Positions 1-7,997 of a stretch of 64,000 nucleotides of DNA are shown piece after piece. This DNA comes from Marinospirillum sp035271045 (GTDB taxonomy: Bacteria; Pseudomonadota; Gammaproteobacteria; Pseudomonadales; Halomonadaceae). The position numbers were made by a program, and so were the translations under genes. Under the pieces are notes generated by a model. It made no database searches. It saw only the letters and a program-made list of their open reading frames with translations, and was not told the DNA's origin. Location of the stretch: positions 1-64,000 of the forward strand of contig NZ_DATESC010000021.1 in assembly GCF_035271045.1 (NCBI RefSeq), given 5' to 3'. Positions within the stretch are counted from its first letter, which is position 1. Each line of letters opens with the position of its first letter.

Positions 1-141
1 AGCGCGTTTTAAACCTTCTGAGGTAGGATCGATACCCACCATCCAAACCGGCTCTATCCATTCAGAGCGTTGCATTTTCATCAGCAGATCAGTGCCGATA
101 TTACCTGGGCCGATAATGAGGGCTTTTAGTTTTTTACTCAT
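1..141 (-). CDS. mhpF: Acetaldehyde dehydrogenase (acylating), N-terminal part only
   Basis: The window edge cuts this gene after 47 codons. The product would convert acetaldehyde, NAD+ and CoA to acetyl-CoA, the last step of the meta-cleavage pathway, normally as a complex with 4-hydroxy-2-oxovalerate aldolase. The visible part starts with the family's Rossmann element IIGPGNIGTDL (about residues 9-19) and has VGIDP near residues 35-39. The ATG at 139-141 has GGAG seven bases upstream. It lies 13 bases after the CoA-ligase stop, so it appears to belong to the same operon; the aldolase gene (mhpE) would be expected just outside the window. The family call is firm from the N-terminus alone; nothing can be said about the catalytic cysteine. 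Confidence 0.88.
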   Translation of the reverse strand, partial: MSKKLKALIIGPGNIGTDLLMKMQRSEWIEPVWMVGIDPTSEGLKRA

Positions 142-154
142 TGTATTTCTCCGT

Positions 155-1990
155 TCAAATAATACTCAGAACAAAGTCATCGACTGGCTCTGCATATATT
201 CTTTCTACATCTACTTGACGTGTTTCAATCATCCGCAGCTGATTAATGCTACCCTTATCAGTGATCTCACCTAGCTCAATATTAGGGGGTGTATCCAATA
301 TCAATAAACGACATATTTTTTGAGCTGAACCTTTTGCTGCATGAGACATTAAAGTTAAGGCAGCATGCAACTCTTCACGCACTTGAGGATCTTCCACTAA
401 TTGAGAGTCACTTAACTTTTCACTAGAGTTTTCTACTAGACTTCTCATTCTGGCCCCAGGGAAAACTAGCAATCCAAGAAAGTCTCGATTATGTCCTGTG
501 ATAACAATATTAGAAATTAGATCGCCAAAAAAACGGTGAACATTATCTTGAATATTCGCAGCACAAACCCAAGTTCCCGTGCTAAGTTTAAAGTCTTCAG
601 AAACACGACCATTAAAAATAATTCCGCGAGATGGATCTTCTTCATCTTGAAGTAGTCCAGCATCGCCAACACAATAAAACCCATCTTCATCGAATGCGGC
701 TTTAGTTAAATCAGAGTTATGCAGATATTCAGAGAAAACGGTTGGTCCCTTTATACGCATTTCTAACTTCGAGCCGTTTGGAAGAAATTTTATTTCCATT
801 CCTGGTAAAGGAATCCCAATATTCCCAGGGGTATCTAAATGCCAATGCACATTAGTAATAGCTGGAGAGGTTTCAGTTGCACCCCACTCAGTTGTGAAGA
901 AAACTGAGTGTCCTTGGTTTTCACAAAGTGATTTCAGCTCATCCCACACTGGAATAGATAGGGCAGCTCCAGCATAAAAAAGCATGTCCAGATTAGAAAA
1001 AAATAGCTTGCAAAATTCAGAATCTGTTCGTAGATACTCAAGCAGCATCTCGTAGCCTTTAGGAACATTAAAAAAAAGATTCGGTTGGATTTTTTTAATA
1101 TTTTTTACCGTTTCTCCAATCAGCCCAGGAACTGGCTTGCCGTTATCTATATAAAATGAGCCGCCATTTTTTAGTACTAAATTAAAGTTATGGTTTGTTC
1201 CGAAAACATGACTCCAAGGAAGCCAATCAAGAACTTTAGGTGGCCTGCTTGCTAGAAAAGGCCAGTATTGAGAAATCATTTGCTGATTGGCACACATCAT
1301 ACCCTGTGTGTTAACAACTATTTTCGGTAAGCCTGTTGACCCAGAAGTTAGTAAATACTTTGCATGAGTATCAGGTGTTAAAGCTTTAAATCTTAATTCA
1401 ACAGCATCAGTTACCACTGCATCTAATAAATCATCCAAATTAAATGCACCTGAAATCACATGCTCATTACGTGAAGTAATTATAGGTGTACCTGGTCGAC
1501 AGACTTTCAGAGGAGCTTTGAACTGATCTGCATCATCAACAAAAATAGCACAGGGATTGAGTTGCTCAACAATATATTTAAGTCGGTCATGTGACTGAGA
1601 CATGAGAGAGTAAGAAACGGAGACAGAGCTAACGGCCACCCCTATATGCATTGCTGCCATCTTAACTAGAGCATGATCCACTGAGTTTCCGGATAAAATC
1701 ACCAAAGGGCGGTTTTCTTGATTTGGGAGCCCCATATTGATCATACCTTGAGCTAGCGCATATACTCTGAAGCGAAACTCTGAGTAACTTACTTCATTCC
1801 AAGTACTGCCTTTGCGTTCAGCAATAAATACTTGGTGGGGGCGCTCATCAGCCCACTTTTCTAGCCAGTCACCAACACAACGATCATACTGCTCAAGAGG
1901 AGTTTCTGAGCTGATGATAAAGGAGCCATCATTTTTTTTATTTATATTAACCTTCGTCTCAGGCATCTGAGAAAATACACTAGAATTCAC
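155..1990 (-). CDS. Feruloyl-CoA synthase-like acyl-CoA ligase
   Basis: A 611-residue ATP-dependent CoA ligase of the ANL (adenylate-forming) superfamily. Seen: the P-loop-like motif LLTSGSTGLPK near residues 213-223, the adenylate-binding motif TTEWGATETSP near 367, and a C-terminal ITDKGSINQ near 578 whose lysine is in the position of the catalytic A10 lysine. The overall pattern, including FKLSTGTWV, is that of feruloyl-CoA synthases, which activate hydroxycinnamates. Here the gene sits at the end of a ring-dihydroxylation and meta-cleavage operon, so the true substrate may be a side-chain acid or a ring-cleavage product. It is preceded by a 65-base gap after the hydratase gene and followed 13 bases later by mhpF. 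Family assignment is good; substrate is unknown. Confidence 0.82.
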   Translation of the reverse strand: MNSSVFSQMPETKVNINKKNDGSFIISSETPLEQYDRCVGDWLEKWADERPHQVFIAERKGSTWNEVSYSEFRFRVYALAQGMINMGLPNQENRPLVILSGNSVDHALVKMAAMHIGVAVSSVSVSYSLMSQSHDRLKYIVEQLNPCAIFVDDADQFKAPLKVCRPGTPIITSRNEHVISGAFNLDDLLDAVVTDAVELRFKALTPDTHAKYLLTSGSTGLPKIVVNTQGMMCANQQMISQYWPFLASRPPKVLDWLPWSHVFGTNHNFNLVLKNGGSFYIDNGKPVPGLIGETVKNIKKIQPNLFFNVPKGYEMLLEYLRTDSEFCKLFFSNLDMLFYAGAALSIPVWDELKSLCENQGHSVFFTTEWGATETSPAITNVHWHLDTPGNIGIPLPGMEIKFLPNGSKLEMRIKGPTVFSEYLHNSDLTKAAFDEDGFYCVGDAGLLQDEEDPSRGIIFNGRVSEDFKLSTGTWVCAANIQDNVHRFFGDLISNIVITGHNRDFLGLLVFPGARMRSLVENSSEKLSDSQLVEDPQVREELHAALTLMSHAAKGSAQKICRLLILDTPPNIELGEITDKGSINQLRMIETRQVDVERIYAEPVDDFVLSII

Positions 1991-2055
1991 ATTAACACCT
2001 TCATTTATTATTGTTAGTTATTCGAGCATTTACTTATACGCTACTCTTGCATCAA

Positions 2056-2850
2056 CTAAGTATTTATAATTATTTTATCTAATCCTAGAAAATCAAACTC
2101 TAAATTAATCCCAGGGGTTAAATTAACCATTGGTGCTAATGCACCAGAAAGTACTAGGTGGCCTTTACTAATAGGAGTTCCTAAATCAATCATTTTTCTT
2201 GCAAGCCACCAAGTTGCAAGTAATGGGTTCCCAAGACAAGCTACGCCCTTTCCGTGAATATCTGTCATCCCTTTAGCCTTAATACAAAGTTCAAGCATTG
2301 AAAAATCAATTCCACACGGACTAAATTTCTTATTACCTACAACATAAAGTGCAGAAGATGCATTATCAGCAACAGTATCAACTAATTTAATTTTCCAATT
2401 AGTTACAACGGAATCGACAATTTCTACAACAGGCATAAAAAATTCTATTTCTGACATTAGTTCTACAAATGTTAAATCCTTTTTATCTAAGTCATTACGA
2501 AAAACAAAAGCAATTTCACCTTCAGCTTTAGGAGCAATTAACTTAGAGCAATCAACATTTGATCCAGACAACCGTTCCATATCAGCGAAAAGCTCACCAT
2601 AATCGGGCTGATCAACCCCGAGTTGATTTTGAACTGCCTTAGATGTTAGTCCAATTTTGTAGCCTACTACACGCCCACCTGCATTTCGGCGAGCTTGATT
2701 AACAAGCTGTTGTACTTGGTAAGCTTCCACCAATCCCCATTCCGGAAACTCATCAGAAATAGGGTTAATTGAATTTACATCCGAACGTGCTTTTATAATT
2801 TTACTTACAACCTGCTCATAAGCTTCTAATGAAGGTAATCCTTTCTTCAT
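2056..2850 (-). CDS. mhpD: 2-keto-4-pentenoate hydratase (MhpD/DmpE family)
   Basis: A 264-residue hydratase of the fumarylacetoacetase-like fold that adds water to 2-hydroxypenta-2,4-dienoate to give 4-hydroxy-2-oxovalerate. Family motifs are visible: APKAEGEIAFVF (the glutamates that bind the divalent metal), VVEIVDS in mid-protein and ADNASSALYVVG. Length matches MhpD (about 260-270). Its ATG overlaps the stop of the upstream flavoprotein gene by four bases, so translation is probably coupled. Together with mhpF and an off-window aldolase it forms the usual lower meta pathway. 2-oxo-hept-3-ene-dioate hydratase (HpaH) is a close alternative, but the context favours MhpD. Confidence 0.85.
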   Translation of the reverse strand: MKKGLPSLEAYEQVVSKIIKARSDVNSINPISDEFPEWGLVEAYQVQQLVNQARRNAGGRVVGYKIGLTSKAVQNQLGVDQPDYGELFADMERLSGSNVDCSKLIAPKAEGEIAFVFRNDLDKKDLTFVELMSEIEFFMPVVEIVDSVVTNWKIKLVDTVADNASSALYVVGNKKFSPCGIDFSMLELCIKAKGMTDIHGKGVACLGNPLLATWWLARKMIDLGTPISKGHLVLSGALAPMVNLTPGINLEFDFLGLDKIIINT

Positions 2851-3812
2851 ACAACATACCTCTGCTTTAAATTGCTTAGTTTTTTAATAGATTCTTTAAA
2901 TTCAACTTCTAGCTTTTGAACAATTTCTACTACAGGTTCAGTATTCTCGATAGCACCTACACCTTGCCCAGCAGACCACACATCTCTCCAAGCTTTACTT
3001 GATGAGGCAATATTTCCTGAAAAATCAACCGCTGCTGAAACATGACTTGAAACTACATTAGTTAAACCTTCAACAGAATCCAGAAGTCCAGCTTGTTTGA
3101 GGCTAGCTTTCATCCAATTAGCTTTAACTCCACTTACTACTTTAGTTTCAATAATATCCTCCAAATGAGAATCTATTAACATTTGCCTATAATCATCGTT
3201 GGCGAAACTTTCTTTAGCAGCAATAAAGCGAGTACCTGATACGACGAAGTCAGCGCCTGCACTGAGCATTGATAAAATATCAGACCCAATCGAAATGCAT
3301 CCTGCAACACCTAAAGGTCCAGACCAAAAACGTCTAACTTCAGAAATAAAAGCCAGAGGATTGTATTGACCAGTATGACCACCAGCGCCTTTACAAACCA
3401 ATATCAGCCCATCAATACCAGTAGCCAGTGCTTTTTTAGCCATGGCAGGGGTAATAACATCAGCATATACTTTGCCACCATAACCTTTCACTGCACCTAT
3501 AACGCGAGCTGGAGAGCCTAAAGCAGTTGATACAATGCTAGGCTGATAGCGCTTCACTAGCTTGAGCTCAGAATCAAATCTGTCATAGCTTGAGTGCACT
3601 ATCATATTTAGCATCCAAGGCTGCCCAACCTCATGTAAAGCAGCATGTATTTGCTGCATCCAGCCATCTAAAATTTCAATATCCCTTGCATTAGCTGCTG
3701 GTAAAGCACCAATTACTCCAGCCTTACTTGATTCAATAACTAACTCTGGAGAAGAAACTAAAAACATTGGCGCAACAACTAATGGTAAAGTAGTCTCACT
3801 AAATGGATTCAT
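2847..3812 (-). CDS. Nitronate monooxygenase-like FMN flavoprotein
   Basis: A 321-residue TIM-barrel flavoprotein of the 2-nitropropane dioxygenase/nitronate monooxygenase family (COG2070). The phosphate/flavin signature GAGGHTG is visible near residues 143-149, followed by GVAGCISIGSDIL and ADFVVSGTRF as expected for the barrel's C-terminal half. Related proteins include FabK-type enoyl reductases and enzymes of unknown function, so nitronate oxidation is only the family default. It lies ten bases after the dihydrodiol dehydrogenase and overlaps the hydratase start by four bases, so it is a true member of the operon. Its role in aromatic breakdown is not known to me; oxidising or reducing an unsaturated intermediate is possible. 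Confidence 0.78.
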   Translation of the reverse strand: MNPFSETTLPLVVAPMFLVSSPELVIESSKAGVIGALPAANARDIEILDGWMQQIHAALHEVGQPWMLNMIVHSSYDRFDSELKLVKRYQPSIVSTALGSPARVIGAVKGYGGKVYADVITPAMAKKALATGIDGLILVCKGAGGHTGQYNPLAFISEVRRFWSGPLGVAGCISIGSDILSMLSAGADFVVSGTRFIAAKESFANDDYRQMLIDSHLEDIIETKVVSGVKANWMKASLKQAGLLDSVEGLTNVVSSHVSAAVDFSGNIASSSKAWRDVWSAGQGVGAIENTEPVVEIVQKLEVEFKESIKKLSNLKQRYVV

Positions 3813-3822
3813 ACTTATATCC

Positions 3823-4602
3823 TTACCTTGCTATCCAGCCACCATCACTATGGATAACACAGCCGGTTGTCATTGGTGAAAGTTCGTTAGAACCTAGTAC
3901 GACATATAAGGCAGCATGATCTGACGGCGATGCAATCCTCTTTAAAGGAACTGCTTCAGCTGCATTCTGATGAAAACCATTTATGTGGTTAAGTGGCTGT
4001 GCTCTGCTTGAAATACCATCAACAGACTTCATTTCAGTATCTGTTGCCCCGGGCGAGACACCATTTACTCTTACCTCTGGTGCCATTTCTTGAGCTAGTT
4101 GTTTAATAATTCCTACTATTGCGTGTTTAGAGGCCACATACAGAACTCCACCGCCACCAGGATAGAACCCAGAGTTCGAGACTGTTAAAACAACACTTCC
4201 GTGACTCTCTTTTAAAGCTTCGTAAGCTGCATGAACTCCATTGAGGTAACCCAACACATTAATGTGAAACAAGTAATCAAAATGATCTTTCAACGTTTCA
4301 GATTTTATCTTCCGTAATGGCGTAAAATAATCAAATACAGCTGCATTACATACTAAAATATCTAACCGCCCGAAAGCGGCTAGAGTTTCAGAAACAGCCT
4401 TAGCATTATCATCACTACTTGAAACATCACCTTGGACAGTTACAATTTGTGGATAATCTTCTTTCAAGGCTTCCAAAGCTACAGAGTTAATATCTAACAC
4501 TACTACTTGAGCACCCTCCGATACATACCGTTCCACTACTGCTCGCCCGATACCTTCAGCCCCTCCTGAGACCAAAGCAACTTTGGATTCAAGTGCTTTC
4601 AT
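3823..4602 (-). CDS. cis-Dihydrodiol dehydrogenase, short-chain dehydrogenase (BphB/HcaB-like)
   Basis: A 259-residue short-chain dehydrogenase expected to rearomatise the cis-dihydrodiol made by the adjacent ring-hydroxylating dioxygenase, producing a catechol and NADH. Seen: the nucleotide-binding glycine motif SGGAEGIG (12-19), the NAA element, FHINVLGY, then TVSNSGFYPGGGG and the Tyr-x3-Lys pair in YVASKHA near residues 155-159. The strings FYPGGGG and ASKHAIVG are characteristic of biphenyl and phenylpropionate dihydrodiol dehydrogenases rather than of generic FabG-like enzymes. It begins nine bases after the dioxygenase beta-subunit stop. Confidence 0.85.
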   Translation of the reverse strand: MKALESKVALVSGGAEGIGRAVVERYVSEGAQVVVLDINSVALEALKEDYPQIVTVQGDVSSSDDNAKAVSETLAAFGRLDILVCNAAVFDYFTPLRKIKSETLKDHFDYLFHINVLGYLNGVHAAYEALKESHGSVVLTVSNSGFYPGGGGVLYVASKHAIVGIIKQLAQEMAPEVRVNGVSPGATDTEMKSVDGISSRAQPLNHINGFHQNAAEAVPLKRIASPSDHAALYVVLGSNELSPMTTGCVIHSDGGWIAR

Positions 4603-4611
4603 ATTGTCCCC

Positions 4612-5169
4612 TTATAAGAAAGTGTTGATGTTTTTACACGTTAATGTGGCATTAGGTATCAGAATTAATCTGCTTTTAATCTTAAAACTATCAGCATCAC
4701 GAACCAGTGTGTCTTTGCGACGTCCATAAATGACAGATTGCTCATCAAGCCCTCGGCTACGAACGCTCTGAATAACGGAATGCACTATAAACTCACCATC
4801 ACAACCTCCAGCATATGCTTCAATATTAGAAACCGTATGTACGTTTCGTGTAGCGGGATTTTCTGCCCATGCAGACGGTTGTTCAAAACGTGCCACACGA
4901 CGCTTCAAGTCGCGTAGCCGATCATCAAAAAATGCCATATGATCTTCAGCATAAAATCCATGCTGTAATGGGTTTTCACGTCGACGGTTTTCAATCCCAG
5001 GCATCCAATAATGAATATCTTCTGCCATAAGCTCGAGCCAAGCGTTTAAACGCTCCTCATCAAGGAGTCGGTACTCATAATTAAGAAAGTTACATATTCT
5101 GTAATAAGTCTCAAAATCAACTGGAGTTGGTCGAATGAGGTTATTATTTTCTTTAATGGCGTTCATCAT
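4612..5169 (-). CDS. Ring-hydroxylating dioxygenase, beta (small) subunit
   Basis: A 185-residue protein of the NTF2-like fold that forms the structural beta subunit of three-component aromatic-ring dioxygenases. Visible family features are the N-terminal YYRICNFLNYEYRLLDEER region, EDIHYWMPG, the Arg-rich stretch around DRLRDLKRRVARFE, and the C-terminal GRRKDTLVRD followed by FKIKSRLILIPN. Length is normal for BphA2/HcaF-type subunits. The start codon overlaps the alpha-subunit stop by four bases, as expected for proteins made in equal amounts for an alpha3beta3 complex. Confidence 0.88.
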   Translation of the reverse strand: MMNAIKENNNLIRPTPVDFETYYRICNFLNYEYRLLDEERLNAWLELMAEDIHYWMPGIENRRRENPLQHGFYAEDHMAFFDDRLRDLKRRVARFEQPSAWAENPATRNVHTVSNIEAYAGGCDGEFIVHSVIQSVRSRGLDEQSVIYGRRKDTLVRDADSFKIKSRLILIPNATLTCKNINTFL

Positions 5170-6512
5170 TCACCCTCCAACTTACCAACATTACGATTAG
5201 GAACTTGAGCCCAGCTTTTAGAATTAAGCATGTCATACCAATACTGATAAAATGCTCTAGAGTTTGCTTCATTCAGTTGACCTTTATAGACATTGCCAGG
5301 TAGCTGAGTGTCTTTAATCAATGAATCCATTCCTAATCCAATAAACAAATCTTGTTGGGCCGTCACTCGTCCTCTAGCAGTTTTTGTACAGTACTCCCAG
5401 TTTTCACCATCATCCATTTCGAAAACACCAGTTGGTGAAAATGTCATCATTGCCCCTTTGCGCCATTTTTCTTTCACTTCTTCTGGAGCACTTTTATTCA
5501 CTACAACCCAAGTAAATAGCTCCATTTTATTGGGGCCACGCGGCTGCCAAACACGCACAGTGTTCTGACCAGGTAAAAAAGAAAAGTTTGGAAAAACTGT
5601 ACAAGAAGATACAGAGCCAATCATATTGGAACGAAAGTCACCAAGACGGTCAGCAACAGAGGGTTTAATAGTATGAACGTACTTATTAAGTGCACTTTCT
5701 CCAAGAACAGCGACATTACCTACGGTATCCAGCGCAAATTCATAACCATGACCATTCCAATTTACTGAGTACGATTCTGAAAAATCACTAACCTTTGCAA
5801 CTGATCCACCTAGCATCGCTCTAGCTGCTGAGTCATGCGTCCATCCTGCATGAAGAATATCGCCAACAAAATTCTCGGCTGCTATTTTCCAGTTACATTC
5901 ATAGGTAGACCTAATGCAGCCGCCAACAAATTCAGTACCACCTTCTTGGTTATCAAAAACCGCATCCATATACCATGTTATTGGGCCAAGATACTCTTTT
6001 AATGTGGGTGCATCTGGATCAAATGTTGCAAATACGAGTCCTTTCCAAGAGTCAACTTGGGCAACCTCTTTAAGTCCCCACTTTGATTTATCAAAATTAC
6101 TATCTTCATAAACACCGGACTCGTGCTGGCCTACAAGATTACCTTCTACGTTAAATGACCATCCATGATAGTTACAAATAAAGCCACGGGTGGTTCCAGA
6201 TTCAGAAAAACATACTTTATTACCACGATGAGGACAGGCATTTAGAAACACTTTAATCCCCCCACTTTTTTGCCGTATGACAATAACCTCATCTTCACCC
6301 ATTGTTGTAGTTATATAATCACCGGTATTGGGTATTTGTGATTCATGAGCTACAAACAGCCAACACCTGGCAAAAACTTTCTCAAGCTCTTGTTCATAAA
6401 TAGCTTGATCATAAAAAATCCTCCCAGCTATACGACCTTCTTCAATGTCACAGAAATCTTTTAGGTTATCGAGTGAGCCAGTTACGTCGATTGTTTTTAT
6501 TTTATTACCCAT
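5166..6512 (-). CDS. Ring-hydroxylating dioxygenase, alpha (catalytic) subunit
   Basis: A 448-residue terminal oxygenase subunit that uses O2 and electrons from the ferredoxin to install two cis hydroxyl groups on an aromatic ring. The Rieske [2Fe-2S] ligands are complete: CPHRG near residues 91-95 and CNYHGW near 114-119. The mononuclear iron site is also present, with the Asp-x2-His-x4-His motif in GDILHAGWTH near residues 214-223. The AGWTH form and the C-terminal WQPRGPNKMELFTW resemble biphenyl, phenylpropionate and naphthalene-type oxygenases; the natural substrate cannot be read from the sequence. It starts five bases after the ferredoxin stop. Confidence 0.92.
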   Translation of the reverse strand: MGNKIKTIDVTGSLDNLKDFCDIEEGRIAGRIFYDQAIYEQELEKVFARCWLFVAHESQIPNTGDYITTTMGEDEVIVIRQKSGGIKVFLNACPHRGNKVCFSESGTTRGFICNYHGWSFNVEGNLVGQHESGVYEDSNFDKSKWGLKEVAQVDSWKGLVFATFDPDAPTLKEYLGPITWYMDAVFDNQEGGTEFVGGCIRSTYECNWKIAAENFVGDILHAGWTHDSAARAMLGGSVAKVSDFSESYSVNWNGHGYEFALDTVGNVAVLGESALNKYVHTIKPSVADRLGDFRSNMIGSVSSCTVFPNFSFLPGQNTVRVWQPRGPNKMELFTWVVVNKSAPEEVKEKWRKGAMMTFSPTGVFEMDDGENWEYCTKTARGRVTAQQDLFIGLGMDSLIKDTQLPGNVYKGQLNEANSRAFYQYWYDMLNSKSWAQVPNRNVGKLEGE

Positions 6513-6517
6513 TACGC

Positions 6518-6856
6518 TTACCCCTTAGCTATTAATTCAGAATCAGCTTCAATCAAAGCAAAAATATCTTCGCTCTTGATTTCAACTGAATATGTTTTTA
6601 AGTCAATTTCACAGGGAAAGCCTTGGGCTTTACCCGTAGGTATATGAAACTGACCCCAATGCACAGGACATGTAATAAGATCATCTTCTATATCACCTTC
6701 TGCCAACGAAGCAGTAGCATGAGTGCATAGATCTGCAGTGGCATAAAAACTTCCACCTAAGTTATAAACTGCAATATCACCATACTTATCATTAGCAACT
6801 TTTCTGACCTGGTTTACTTCCAGCTCAGAAACCTTACAAAGAAATACTCTTTCCAT
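6518..6856 (-). CDS. Rieske [2Fe-2S] ferredoxin of the dioxygenase system
   Basis: A 112-residue Rieske ferredoxin (BphF/HcaC type) that passes electrons to the oxygenase alpha subunit. All four cluster ligands are present: Cys44 and His46 in CTHATASLAEG, and Cys63 and His66 in CPVHWGQF. Length and spacing fit soluble dioxygenase ferredoxins. The gene is seven bases downstream of the extradiol dioxygenase large subunit. No ferredoxin reductase gene is in the window, so that component must lie elsewhere or be shared with another system. Confidence 0.9.
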   Translation of the reverse strand: MERVFLCKVSELEVNQVRKVANDKYGDIAVYNLGGSFYATADLCTHATASLAEGDIEDDLITCPVHWGQFHIPTGKAQGFPCEIDLKTYSVEIKSEDIFALIEADSELIAKG

Positions 6857-6863
6857 GCTTACC

Positions 6864-7706
6864 TCAAGCTGTTTTTAATTCTATAAATCCAAGCCCAGTA
6901 ACCCACTCTGGAACTGGCTGATACTCAATTAACTCACCCTTTGAAGCGCTTGCTACTGCCATAGCACAAACAAAGTTACGAATTTCCATTGCACCATTAC
7001 CACCTTCTTCAAGAATTTTATCGTCTGTATAAGCAATCAGGCTTTCTAAATTTCCTGCGCAACAGAGACGAATAATTTCTCGATCAAACTCTTCATTGAC
7101 TTTCCCAGTTTCTTTCACACCTACCCAGTGACTAATTCCACCACTTCCGATCACATAAACTTCATCCTTCGAATTAAAGCTATTTACTGCAGTGTTAATT
7201 TGTTCACCTAATTCACGTGCTCTTTGCAAAGTAATATAGGGATCGACACCGCTTGCAATGTAAATTGGTATAGCCGAAATAGCCCTTCCACTAATAGATT
7301 CAGCACGCTGAACAATTAGCTTATATGGTATAGAGAATGCATGATCTGTCGTGAATGAACGGGCTACAGCCCAATCAAAACCATTTTTTCGTCCATCTTC
7401 TGCGATATGTCTAGCAAGGTGTATATTGTTATTTACCTCACCACGACTTAACCCCGGTAACTGATCTAAAGGTCCATCAACTCGACCCGTTGCTATGCAG
7501 TATTGAGGTAAACAAGTAGTACCAAAAAGCATGTAGTGATCATTGCCGACAATAATCGCTATAGTTGCACCACTATCAGCTAGCTTCTGCGCACATGTTT
7601 CATAAGCATCCCAAACCTTTTTAGCTATTTGCTCATCAGGTGCTTTTGGTGCAACAAACATCACTGGATCATGCGGAACTAGAAACCCACCCGTTACTTT
7701 TGCCAT
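6864..7706 (-). CDS. Class III extradiol ring-cleavage dioxygenase, catalytic (LigB-like) subunit
   Basis: A 280-residue catalytic subunit of the LigB superfamily that opens a catechol ring next to its hydroxyls. The active-site residues known for protocatechuate 4,5-dioxygenase LigB have counterparts: His12 (LVPHDP), His57 (GNDHYM) and Glu241 (AMEIRNF) as iron ligands, and His193 (GGISHW) as catalytic base; Asp121-His122 is also conserved. Operons with hydroxylating dioxygenases more often use the unrelated vicinal-oxygen-chelate type (BphC), so a LigAB pair here is notable; carbazole CarBaBb is a known precedent. It follows the small subunit after six bases. Confidence 0.87.
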   Translation of the reverse strand: MAKVTGGFLVPHDPVMFVAPKAPDEQIAKKVWDAYETCAQKLADSGATIAIIVGNDHYMLFGTTCLPQYCIATGRVDGPLDQLPGLSRGEVNNNIHLARHIAEDGRKNGFDWAVARSFTTDHAFSIPYKLIVQRAESISGRAISAIPIYIASGVDPYITLQRARELGEQINTAVNSFNSKDEVYVIGSGGISHWVGVKETGKVNEEFDREIIRLCCAGNLESLIAYTDDKILEEGGNGAMEIRNFVCAMAVASASKGELIEYQPVPEWVTGLGFIELKTA

Positions 7707-7712
7707 AGTTAT

Positions 7713-7997
7713 TTACCCCTTAATCGATGCTGAGAAATTACTGTCAGATCCAAGCTTGCGGTTATATGAAGAAACACGGCGATCAGGTGACATCGCAGTC
7801 CAGTAACCGAGAGTCAGCATTGGATTTACGCCGTTTTTTTGCATACCATTGACATCAAACTCAAGGATCATTTTTCGGTCTTCAGCATCTAAAGGAAAGC
7901 GCATCAAAAACTTTTCGGGATCTTCTTTAAACTTTTCTTTTGCAGATCTATCAACAGATAGACTCCACAAAATATGCTCTAAAATATCTCGTTTCAC
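7713..7997 (-). CDS. Class III extradiol dioxygenase, small (LigA-like) subunit
   Basis: A 94-residue helical protein resembling the alpha subunit LigA of protocatechuate 4,5-dioxygenase and CarBa of carbazole degradation. Visible: the LWSLSVDRSAKEKFKED opening, a Phe-Pro-Leu turn, and NGMQKNGVNPMLTLGY, which matches the Gly-x-x-Pro region covering the active site in LigA. The start is a GTG that overlaps the hydrolase stop (GTGA). Its ribosome-binding site is formed by a run of eleven G residues ending in GGAG only two bases before the GTG, so its translation probably depends on coupling with the hydrolase. Confidence 0.8.
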   Translation of the reverse strand: MKRDILEHILWSLSVDRSAKEKFKEDPEKFLMRFPLDAEDRKMILEFDVNGMQKNGVNPMLTLGYWTAMSPDRRVSSYNRKLGSDSNFSASIKG

